From contig NC_092602.1 of assembly GCF_047663525.1 (NCBI RefSeq), positions 1,805,501 to 1,869,500 of the forward strand: a stretch of DNA of 64,000 nucleotides. Reading direction: 5' to 3'. This document shows positions 10,381 through 21,152 of this stretch, piece by piece. The translations under genes and the position numbers were made by a program. The DNA is from Anas platyrhynchos (Eukaryota > Chordata > Aves > Anseriformes > Anatidae). Within the stretch, counting starts at the first letter, position 1. Each line of letters opens with the position of its first letter. The notes under the pieces were generated by a model, which was given only the letters and a program-made list of their open reading frames with translations, was not told where the DNA came from and ran no database searches.

Positions 10381-12199
10381 ACGAGGCCCTGAGGTTGGGC
10401 AGCTCTTGGCTCCTGGAGACCTCGGGGAAGCTGTGCTATTTCTTGTTTTTCAGCTTAAAATAGCCTGGAATCAGCCCTTCGTATTTCCTGCAGTCTGCTT
10501 GGCTTTCCAAACCGAAGCGAGAGCCACAACAACGCGAGCAGGAATTAGGAGCCTTGGCGAGCCCCGGATTGAAGCCAGCGAGGGCTTTACGGTCCTGCGA
10601 CAGCTAATGCAGGAGTTGTTCCCCCGATAAGTATTATTCTGGCTCACAATAATAATAAAAAAATAATAAAAGCGGCAGCAGATCGGGGCTTTTGGCAGGA
10701 CTCGTTTTACAGCGGTTATTAAAGGCTGAAGTGAGCTGCTCGGGGACGGGCCCCCGGGCGCATCAGTAAATGGAGAAGGCAGAGGATCAAATAAAATGAA
10801 GCATGTTTCGGGGCTCTGCAAACCATCTTTAGCAAGAGCTCGGCATTCTTATTATTTTCAGCCTGATGTTGTTTTCTGCCTAAGTAATGCCGGGGAAGCG
10901 CCTTGAACGGCTTCCTAATTTGTGAGGGTCCCAAAGGCACGACGTTCGGAAGGAATTGGATTAACACTTATGAAAAATAAATTACAGGCTGAGTGCTCGT
11001 TAGATGGTTTTGAATTAATTTATTGATCTGAGGCTGGAGTGTTAGAAAATAGAAGGGGAAAAACAACCGGCGGCGCTCCCTGCCCAAACACGCGACCCTA
11101 TTAGAGGCGGGCGAGCGGTGACAAGTGTGGGTTTGAGGAGCCCACCGTGGGATGGCACCGGGGGCACCAGTACCACGGGGGCTTCATGGAGCCCACACAG
11201 ACCCCAGAGCTTGGACATTATTTTTTTTTGCCAAATAATAGTTGATACGGTAACAGGCAGTTGCCATTTAATGTGATTTTCGGATTTTTTTCTCCTTGAT
11301 TTCTCCGCCCGAACGGGCTGTGCCCTCTCTCTCGGTGCTCTCCGGTCACCGCCAGCCTGATAGGGCAAAAAGAAGTTTGTGAAAGCTGGAAACTTGGCAA
11401 ACTCGTGCAGCGTAAAGCGAAACTCCTGTTCCTCTGAAAGGCTGAAAGCGAATACATCCCAGACCTGACAGCACATTAAAACCAAAGATAAGAGCGGCTC
11501 CGGGTGCCTCTCTGCTGGCAGCCTCCTGGCTTCCCATACTTACTTGGTAACGTGCTGGCTGCTGCCATTTTATTTTTATCTAAAAAATAAAAAAAGGGAG
11601 CTGCTCCTCCGGGCTCTCTGTTAATCAGGTTTGGGGGAAAATGGCACATCCTGCAGCCTCGCTAAATCAGGTTTATTTTTTTTTTTTGTTAATGTAAAGT
11701 GCAATTTGCAGGGCCCTGCTCTATAAAGAGCAGCCGTGGCGAGGTCCCTGGCTGGAGGCACACTGTGGGTTTCCCAGCGTGTCCTACTGGGGCTCTTACT
11801 GGTGTTGCTGGTCCTGCTGGTGGTGAGGTTTTGGTCCCACCACGGTGGTTTGGGGCCCGGCTCGGTGCCTCCCTTGCCATGGCTGTGCTCGGAGCACCCT
11901 TTCCAGCAGCACACCGTCTTACTGGTCTGAACTGGGAGCAGGACACGGGCGCTGCTGGCACCACGGGGACGTCCCCAGGGTCACCTCTCCCCACGGTGGG
12001 CAGCACCTCGGGCATGTCATGCTCCTTAAATCCTCCTGGAAGAGGGGGAAGGAGAAACACGTTGGTGCCGAGCAGCTGGGCATAAATTTGGGTATTGGGA
12101 AGGCTGGGGCTGTTTTGGGATCAGTTTGAGCCTAATGGGGTCCAGACAGAGCCAGGGACAGGCAGGAGGCACCCCCTGGGCGTGCAGGAGAGGGGGGTC

Positions 12200-12390
12200 C
12201 TGAGCAGCTCGGCACATTAAAGGCTCTGCCAACGCCTAATGAAACGAGAGCCTCAAGGCTCCCATTAATTAACAAATTAGCTCATCAAGAGCGCCCCTAA
12301 TTTGTCAAATACAAAGCTGCCCTATTAATCAAGCAAGAGCACGGGTATTAATTTGCCTGGCAAAATCGCACGGTTAATTGATAAGCGGCT
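12200..12390. promoter_or_regulatory. TAAT-rich candidate enhancer
   Basis: At least eight homeodomain cores lie within 190 bases (ATTAATTAAC, AAATTAG, CTAATTTG, TATTAATC, TATTAATTTG, TTAATTG). GC-rich DNA flanks the patch on both sides. No open frame crosses it. Confidence 0.3.
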
Positions 12391-12939
12391 CGTTTAAGGG
12401 GCTGCTTCCAAAACTGGCCCTAACGAGCACGATGGGCACGGGCCCCCCACGTCCCCAAGGGGGGGATTTCCTGGGGGACCCTGCTCTGCCCCGACCCCTC
12501 AGCACCAATCCTGCTGGGGGGGCGCCTCCAATTTCCCCCTGCAGCGTCGGCCCAGGGTTTTTTTCACCAGTTTTTTATTATTATTACCATTATTTTCTCG
12601 AAGCGCTGGAGGAGAATAGGAAGCGCGGGGGTTCTCACGAGCATAATATATGGAGCAATTTGAATCCGGGAGCAGGCAATTTGAAATCTTATTAAATTCC
12701 CTTCTCTTCTTTTATTGCCCGAGCATGGTCGGGTGGTTTCCGAGGGAGCTGGAGATTAAGGAACGGCGTGGGCAAGGCTGAGGCTGGGGCTGCCCCCACC
12801 CCTGGACCCCAGCCCCTGGGGGCTGCCCCTGTCCCCTCGTCCCCCCCAGTCCCTCTCCTGCACCTCCTCCGTGCCATGGCAGCTCCGGAAACCCATAAAT
12901 CTCTGAAATCCACCCAAAGGAGAGGCAGCACCCGCCTGA

Positions 12940-13090
12940 TCATTTTGTTTTCCGTTGCTAGCGAGTGCCGGAATATTAATAATCTTTTGGTGTAAAATTA
13001 TTGCATTTTATAATTTCATTATGTCTCCGTGTCACGGGACATAAAGCAGAGGCGAGCCTAATTAAATTAGCTCCAATTAAGCTGCCGGCC
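12940..13090. promoter_or_regulatory. AT-rich candidate enhancer with TAATTAAATTA
   Basis: The palindromic TAATTAAATTA (13059-13069) and the nearby CCAATTAAG resemble paired homeodomain sites. The sequence before them includes AATATTAATAATC and TAAAATTATTGC. Function is inferred from motif density only. Confidence 0.3.
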
Positions 13091-14149
13091 CCTCCAGCGT
13101 GGCCTGATGGGGATGGGGAGGATCTGCACTGCTCGGCTCCGACCTCCTTCCACCAGAAACACGGCTCGGGCACAGCCCACCTGCGATCCACTCGCCCCGA
13201 GGAGATGAAATGGGTTCGATGTGGCACATGGGGGCACGGTGGAAGGATTTTGGGAAAGTGGGTGCCAGGGGAGCTGGGGCTGGGCACCAAAACCTGGTGA
13301 TGTTGCAGCAACGGGACTGTGCGCTCGCTGTTTTGCTGGCCGGGAGGGTTTTGGTGCTATTTAAAGCGAGGTCCCCAAAGGCACCCAGCTGCAGATATTC
13401 CTGTCCGTGCAGGATTTGGAGAGGCTGAGGGGGAAAAACCTCCCTGTGCTGGGCCCTCGGCACCCACGAGCATGGAAACTCCAGCGGCAAGAAGCGCACC
13501 GGTGGCAGGAGGAGACCGTGGCACGGAGCTGGGTGCAGCCCCAAAACTCTTCCCATTACCTGGTCCTGGGTGCTCGGTGGCTGCTGTGCGTGGGGAAAGC
13601 CCCCCGGGGGGACGTGGAGGTGCTGAGCTCCGTGGGCTGGCAGGGGGGGACCTTCCCAAAGTGCTTCCGCGAGCCCCAGCCGTAAAATTATACATTGGGC
13701 TTCCCTTTCTGATGCTGGGAGCAGTGGCTGCAGCTCATGTATTTATTATTCAGCAGCTCGATTTGATGCCTATCATCCCGAGGGCTGAGGGGAGGGCCCT
13801 TTCTTCCAAGGTAAAAATAAAAAAAAAAAATAAAAAGAGCAAAGTGAAGCAATGGAAATGGGCAGTTTGTGCTCCCGGTGCTCCGGCACCTGGGCTGCGA
13901 GGCTCGTAGCAAGGAAATGAGAATAGAAAACAGGAGCGAAAAGCTGTTGGATGTAGAGCAGGCTCAGGGCGGTCCGGACACACGGCCAGGTGATCCCAAA
14001 ACCTCTCCGACCCCCTGCTCGCCCCGCAGCAAACATCTCGCCCCGCTCCGCGCCTCGGTGCCGCAATCAGGCGGAGATTTACGGCTGCCATCAAGGAAGG
14101 CGAGGGGCTGCGCTCCCTCCAAAGTCCCCCATGGGTTAGATTAGGCTGT

Positions 14150-14420
14150 CTGCAAGAAAACTTAATTGATTCTTTAGGTTAAAGCCTTTTCATCTGCGCA
14201 GACAAACCGAGGCATTAATTCTGGATAATGTGACACGCAACATTTGCATGCGGCTCTCCGGCGCAGCTTTTGCTCCCTGCGCTCTCTTTTGGGCTCTGAT
14301 TTGTTTTCATTCCAAGGCAAATTCTAGATCTGGCTTCCATCAACAGCGCTAATTAATCCCCTTCTAGATACTCCAACATTTGTTATTATGATTTTTAAAT
14401 AATTTTCAGATCATGCATGG
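14150..14420. promoter_or_regulatory. AT-rich candidate enhancer with octamer
   Basis: A 270-base patch of low GC contains the octamer ATTTGCAT (14242-14249), CTTAATTGATTC, GCTAATTAATCC, and a T/A-rich end. GC-rich sequence lies on both sides. No open frame or repeat explains it. Confidence 0.3.
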
Positions 14421-14781
14421 ATCCAGGAAGCAGGGGCAGGACTGGACACCACGGGCACCAGGGAGCAGAGCGGTGGGAAGCCCAGGGATGGGTGCGGGCA
14501 CCCTGGGCATGGCACTCCAAAAATAGCCCCATGGCTGGCATGGCCCCAAAAGGAACATTTTTGCTCTTATTTTTATCACCCGGGCTGGGGCCGACCCGTG
14601 CCCAGAGCTCGGGATGAAAAGAGCCTGAAAATGGCACCGCCGCTGGGAGCTGGCAGCGGGGCCGAGGCTTCCCGAAACCCAACAGCGGCCGTGCCTCTTC
14701 CCGGCAGCTGGAGATGGGGAATGTGATGGGGACCTGCTGGTTTCGAGCTCCAAAATTTCCCCGTCTGCAGCGTCCTGCTCC

Positions 14782-14793
14782 GGGGGGGGGGGG
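14782..14793 (+). repeat. (G)12 tract
   Basis: Twelve consecutive G in intergenic DNA. It is prone to length errors in sequencing. Confidence 0.7.
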
Positions 14794-17770
14794 CCCTCGG
14801 TGGCGCTCCCCCTTTCGCCTTGCAACGAGCCCGCCACGGAAAGCGGTGGCCCAGAAATTACTGCAAGGAAATTGGATTAAAAAAAAAATAAATAAAATTC
14901 CTAAAGAAGAAGGGTTTATTGGTGGTATTTGTAAAGTTCAGAGCCCTTTGGTGTTGTTCAGATAAATCCAGCTGGAGGCTTAATATTTGGGTTATTCCTG
15001 AGGGTCTTAAAGGGTATCAGCCACGTCACATCGCTGCTCCTCGCTTTGCTGTGAGATGGCCAAAACGCATCTCTACCTCCCTGAATTCCCTCATTTTATA
15101 AACCCAGGTCTTGCATGTTGTTTTTTTTTTAATTTTTTTTTTGTTGTTGTTTGTTTTTCTGGGGTGCACATGGGAAAACTGCCTGGGGAAATCTGTTTGG
15201 GACTGCAAATCCCCGCAGTGATGGGCCTGGTGACACCTTCGGTCCCCGAGTATGGGAAACTGCCAGGTGGGTTTTATCCCAGATTTGTGGTGACGTTCTG
15301 AGGAGAAAAATTAATTTTATCATCCCCAAGAAAAAGTAATTTTATCGTCCCCATTAATCTTGTGATCAATCGGGTGAATTGCTTGGGGCGTGGGGAGCTC
15401 ACCGGTAACCCTCGGAGGGACACCGCAGTCGGCAGCGGCTTGGATGTGGCATCAGCAACGGGGCTGAAAGGTGGGATTCAGGCCCCAAAAAAACTTTCAA
15501 GCTGTTTCCCAAGCCTTGTTTTCCCAGTGCTCCCCAGCCCTGCCCCAGTGCTCCCCAAAAAATCCCGCTGTGACGGCCGCCCCAGCTTGCAGGGAGCTGC
15601 CAGCCTCTGCCCGTCCCCCTCCAACCCTCGGTGCGAAAGGAACCGAGCCTATTTTTCCCTTTAATTAACAAAAAATCCACCCAGAACCGACCTCGGCCCC
15701 TGGCACGGGTGCTCGCTTTCTGCTGCGGGCAATTTTAATCAGGCATTTTCTTAATTTTGCTCGGGCTGTAAAATAAACGGGGACTTTGAAGAGCGAGGGC
15801 TCGCAGCGGCTGTGCTGGAGGCAGCCTGGGGGTGCTGAAACCCCAACCACGAGGAGAGACCCCCCTGAACATCCCCCGTGGAGCTGAAACAGAGCGGGGA
15901 AGGGGCAAAAGCAGAGCAGGGCGGGTAGAAGACATCATTAAAAGAAATGGATGTCCCGTGCTGGGCAAATTTGCAATCCCTCAGCCCCGTGCTATTGCTC
16001 TGCTGCTGCCTTGCTATTTATAAGCCGCGCGTTGCACAAGCCTGGGACTGTTTTTATTTTATTTTATTTTATTTATTTTTTTCCCGTGGTTGTAGCAAAT
16101 CAGCGAAACGTGGCAGGCGAGCAGTCTCTCCGACATCCTGTGTGCAGGCTGCTTTATTTTTGGGATGAGTTTTTGCTTCCACTCGGACGCGGCGGCGATG
16201 GGAAGCGCTGCAGGTCCCGGGGCGAGCTCCTTCTGGTTACGCATGGGAAACGTGGGGAGAGGTTTTGGGGATCCCCACGGGGATGTCAGGGGGCTGCCGA
16301 GCTGCTGGGGGGCTGCGTGCAGTCCCAGAGGTGCCGGCTGAGCCTTGCTGGCTCTGAAAAAGGCTGAAAGAGGGATAAAAGGGAGATTGCTCACGGCCTG
16401 GGAGCTGCTCGTGGGCAGGTGGTGCGGCTGTTCCCCACCTCTCCTGGGCCAGGCACCCGAAACGAGCAGGGCTGAGGGGGCTGAGGGCAAAGGCTGGCCC
16501 CAGCTAGGAGCTGAGAGCATCGTTTGGGCCAAAACCAGCCCTGAAATGGGAAATCACGGCGGGGGGAGCCCTATGTTGTGCCCCCACATCTAAAACCAGC
16601 CCTGGAGCGGGGGGCTCCGTGCTGCGTTTCCATCCAGCGCTGCTGGATCACGCAGCCAGCCCCCGGGGGCGCAGGGGACACCTCGGTGTGAGCAGCTCGG
16701 AGGTGACTCAGGCCAATTCCCACCGATCTGGGCATCCTGGAGGGCTCCCAGAGGCTGTAAGTGGTGGCAGCTCCTGTCACACCGCGGCGTTTCCGCGGGT
16801 CCCTTCCCAACCCCTCTCCGGCCGCCTTTCGCTGAGCAAGCGGCGCTCAGCAGCGCGCAGGGAAGCCCCAAACCACAGAGCAAACCCCGGGGCTCGGCTT
16901 TACCCCGTGTCAGCACGGCGTTTGCCCCGCGTCAGCGTGGTTTTACCTTCGTGGTTCTGCTTAGCACGGGGAGAACTGCGGGTGAGGGGATCCCACCCCG
17001 CATCCTGCCCGCCCGTGGGAATTGCAGATGCCTGGGAGGGGACCCGGAGGCAGGGGGAAGGTGAGCGCCCCGGGGTGCTGCCTTCACCTTTTTTTCCCCC
17101 CCAGAGGCAGCCTTCATCCTGCTCGCCCCCAGGACACCCCTTAAATTCAATCTGATGATAAATCCCATTTTTGGGGGGACACATTGATGAAGGAACCCCG
17201 TGATGGCTAATTTGGAGACGTGAGAGCTCCCGGGGGGCGCAAGGAGAGCATCCGCAGGCGTGTCCCTGCCCGGAGGGCTCAGGGCAGGAGGTGACACCAC
17301 TGATTTATCCCAAAGTGACCTTTTTTTTTTTTTAAAGCGTGGGACAATCGGGGCGGTTCCCCCGGTGCGGTGCTGCCCTGGCACGCGAAGTGCCGAGCCC
17401 TCCGGGGAGGTGTGGGAGCCACGGGGAGGAAGGAGGGGATCCGCTCGGTGCCACATCAAGAGCGGGGTTATTGGAACCTCCTGTGCCGCGGGGGCGTGCT
17501 GCGAGGCTCAGCCTCGCCGAGGCAGGGACAGCCCCGGAAAACCGCACGGCCTCCGCCGGGCTGGCAACGGGGCCAGGCTCGCAGGTGAACCCCCCCCCTT
17601 CGCCTTGCTCTGCAGCCCCCTCCCGTGAAAAGCACCAAAAGCCATCACCGAGGGGCTAAAAAAAAAAAAAAAAAGGGTGATAAAAGCCCAGGGATGAAGC
17701 AGCCCCAGCAGCAGCAGCGGCGGCGGCGTTTGGGAGCCAGATTTCGCCAGGGGAAGTGACTCAACGTCTT

Positions 17771-17825
17771 GGAAGGAGTTGGGGGCGGCGGGGAGGGTGG
17801 GGGGACACGGGGTGGGGAGGGGGCA
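17771..17825 (+). other. G-quadruplex-prone cluster
   Basis: At least six runs of three or more G lie within 55 bases, separated by one to six bases. This meets the usual G-quadruplex pattern. Confidence 0.5.
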
Positions 17826-20800
17826 GCTGGCAGCCTCCTGGCCCCGCAGGGACCCCCGTGGTCCCACCCGGCATCGTCCTGCAGCCCCCGAGCTTTGTGG
17901 GGACCACGAGGGCTCAGCTGGGGGGGGGTGGGTGGGCAGGAAAGGGGTCCCCACGGGAAGCGGCGCGTTGCTTCCGAGCGCTGGCTCACCGCAGGATCCC
18001 CGCCAGCTTTCCCACCCTCTCCCAGCTGTTGCTCGCGGAGCAAAAATGCTGCCAGAAACACCCCGAGGATGCCGCTGCGGCTGCTTCCCCCTCCCCTTCC
18101 CCTTAAAACCCGGTTTGGGAGCGGCACTGTGCCCCGCGACACGCGTGGCCCGGTGCCGCCAGCGTCCTCCGACCTCCTCTTCCTCGCTCCCAGCCGCTGC
18201 CTTCATCCTCCCCGGCCCGCAGCAGAGGGAGAGCGCGGCCCCGCTGCAGGTATTGGGAAGAGGGGGAAGAGAGGAGCAGCCCATGCTGAAATCCCCATGC
18301 CCTGCGGACCTTTTGGGGCTGGGGGGCTCATTCCCAACCCCAGACCCTAACCCTAACAGGCAGGGGCCACCTCATGCTGTCCCCATGGGAAGGTGGTGGC
18401 CGAGCTGGGGTCCCCCTGCGGCACGAGTGCCGGCACCGGGTGTTGGTGGAGGGGTTCGTTGAGGGGGGCTGTGGTGGGGAATTGGGGTCTTTGGCCATGG
18501 GAGGGGTTAGGACGGGTCCTGCTGGCATGGTAATGGGGCTGTGATGGGGACGGGGACAGCACCAGCCCGTGCGCCCCCCTGTAGGGTTGGGGCACCGCGC
18601 TCCCCAAGGTGGCCAAGGGGCTGTGCTCCGCTGGGCTCTGCACCACCACCATCACCCCGAGGGTCCTGCCAGCCCCTGGCCGGGGATGGTTCAAGGACAG
18701 CACCAGCGTGATGCCCACAAGCTGCTCACATTTCCAGATCCCCCCCTGCCCGGGCACTTTGCGGGGGCCTCGCTTCTCTTCTCCTTTCTCCGGCTGGGCG
18801 CCGCCGATCCAGGCGCATCAGCAATTTTCCTCCTGATTCAGCCACGGGGCGGTTTTGTAACCCGGCGTTGTGCAAAGCCGGGATCGCAGCAGGGCCCCAA
18901 TTCCTCTTTTTAGCCCCTGCCGTGCGACCCCATCCCGGAACACTTGGGGTTTGGGGGGGGGGGAAGAAATCACCACCTGCGTGGGACGTCGCAGGGCCCT
19001 GAGTGCCCCCAGGGGTGCCACTTCTCGTCGGGCTGTCCCAGCTCACACACTTGCAGTGGTTTTGCGGTTCTGCACCCATTTCTGGACAGTTTCACAACCC
19101 CCAGTGACCCCCCCATGGCTGTGGAGCAGCTGGGGAGGGGGCATCAACGGGGAAACCCCATTTTTCCCATGGAGCCCCCCTGCCTCCTCGCACCTCCGCT
19201 CATCCCGGAGCGATTCGGGACGGGCTGTTCCCTTCCCGGGAGCGCACCGCCGGATCCGGCCCCCCCCTCGGTGCGTGGGTCACAGCTGGACGAGCAGCTG
19301 GGGACAGCCAGGACCTGGCCAGCACGGCGCTGGGGGCGGCACGGGGCCGTGCACCTCGGGGGCGTCGGGGGCCAACACGTGCCTGGCTCGGGCTGGCCCC
19401 GTGGCTGCAGTCCCCTTGGGGGTGCGCTCACGTGCCGCGCCGTGGCTCTGCCGCGCACCCCCCGTGCTGGCCACGGATGTTGCTCTTTGGCTTCCTTGCT
19501 GGCTGGGTGTCCCCCTGTCCACCCTGAGATTCATTTTTGGGCTGTTCTCCTCCCTTCCCACTGCTGTGGGGTGATGGGGAGCGGCTCAGCGGGGAGCCCG
19601 GGTGCGGATGCCCCAGCCCAGCCCGCGGGGACCCTTTGGTGCTGCTCACCAGGAGCACCAAACCCACGGCCGTGAGCCACCAAGAGGTGCCCAAACCCTG
19701 CCCCAGGGGTCCCGCGAGGGGCAGGCAGCAGCCCCCGGGGGTGGGCACGGCACCGGGGGGGGAGCTGGGCTGCGCACGAGAGCCTCTAAATAAGGGTCTG
19801 CGTCCCCACATCCTGCCGCCGAGCATCGCTTCCTCCTTCCCAGGCACGGGCCAGCTCCGTGCCAAGGCAACGTCTGCTCTGTTGTGCCACAGGCTGAGCG
19901 AGGTTTTGCTCGTTCTCCCGTCCACGAGACGTGCGTGTCCTCCTCGGGATGAGAAAGCTCAGCAATATCCACGGCCCCGGCCGCTCGCGGTGAAGTGACA
20001 CAAGCCCAGGGCTGCTGGCACGATCCTGACGGGGCTGTAGCAGGGGAGATGTAATCCAGCCTCTGCGTGAGCAAAACCCCGGGGATTTGGCGAGCTGGGA
20101 GCTTCAGGTAAATCCCTCCGGGATTTTTTATTCCTCAGGTGGTGCCCGTGCAGTTTGGGAGCAATGCTCGGGGTGCGGGGAGGGTTTTGCTGCAGCCAGC
20201 AGAAAATCTTTCCTTTCTCAAGGGCACCGCAGCCAGCTGAGGCTTTTCTCCTCCCTGTTATTATCAACTGGGTTTGGGGTTTGGCTTGGCAGAGGGTGGT
20301 GGAGACCTCCGAGGTCCCAACGCGTGCCATGTGTTGGGGTCCTGGAGGTCACCGCCACCCTTGATTTTTTCTGCTTTTCATTAAAAACAAAAATATTTAA
20401 AAAAAATAAAGTTTTTTAGAAAAGATTTTTGCACCCTGCCCATCAGCAAGGAGCACTGCGTGTGGGAAAGCAGCAGGGAGGGGCTCAGGAAAGGGGCTGC
20501 TGGATGCAATTTGGGGGAGAGGGGATCTTAAAGAGTCCAATTTGGGGGGACAAAGAGGATGGGCTGCTTTGCCTTGCTGCCACGCGTTGGGGACGGGGTC
20601 CCGTGCATTGGGGGCTTTCGGGGTGCCCCCTCCTGCTCCGGGGAGCAAGCAGGGCTGTGGGGCTGCACTCTGCCTGACCCTAAAAGCCCCCCCAGCCCAG
20701 CACGGCCACGTCTGTCCGTCTGGCAGCAGGAGGGACAGAGCGTTTCCTTTTCTTGGTTTCCTTCCTCTGCGCACCCTTGAAATCCCGAGCGCTGGGGCAG

Positions 20801-21104
20801 CTCCGCAGGTGCCTGGGCACGGCGTCCCCAAGCGCGTGCTGGCTTTGTCCCCAAACAGCCCCAGTGACACACGGGGCACCCTGAGCAAGCCCCGCAGCCC
20901 TCCTGGGGGAGGCAAATCCCCTGATTTTATACCATTTCCCGCCCTATTGCCCCCGCGTGGGCTGCTGCTGTGCCCGTGGGGACGCGGAGCCGTGCAGCTG
21001 GGCTGCTGGCACCGTGCCGGGCAGCCGGGGAGCTGCGACGACGACGACGTGCAGGGAATGGGGAGATGTGCCCCAAGGGATGGGTGCTGCAGGGAACGGG
21101 GAGA

Positions 21105-21152
21105 TGTGCCCCGATGGGTGCCCCGATGGGTGCCCCGATGGGTGCCCCTCAC
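21105..21152 (+). repeat. 12-bp tandem repeat (GATGGGTGCCCC)
   Basis: Four nearly perfect 12-base units lie directly after a duplicated segment, in which GGGGAGATGTGCCCC occurs near 21059 and 21098. It appears to be a recent local expansion. It is not coding. Confidence 0.75.

Larger units (their letters stand above)
10380..15400. other. Intergenic block of alternating AT-rich islands
   Basis: Patches rich in TTAAT, ATTA and TTTATT alternate with GC-rich sequence. They lie near 10480-10720, 10850-11040, 12200-12390, 12940-13090, 14150-14420 and 15290-15360. No coding potential is seen. Such alternation is typical of clusters of conserved regulatory elements in birds, but it is not proof of function. 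Confidence 0.35.

Noticed and set aside
18345-18357. Telomere-like CCCTAACCCTAAC
   Set aside because: Only two units; expected by chance in C-rich DNA and not an interstitial telomere array.
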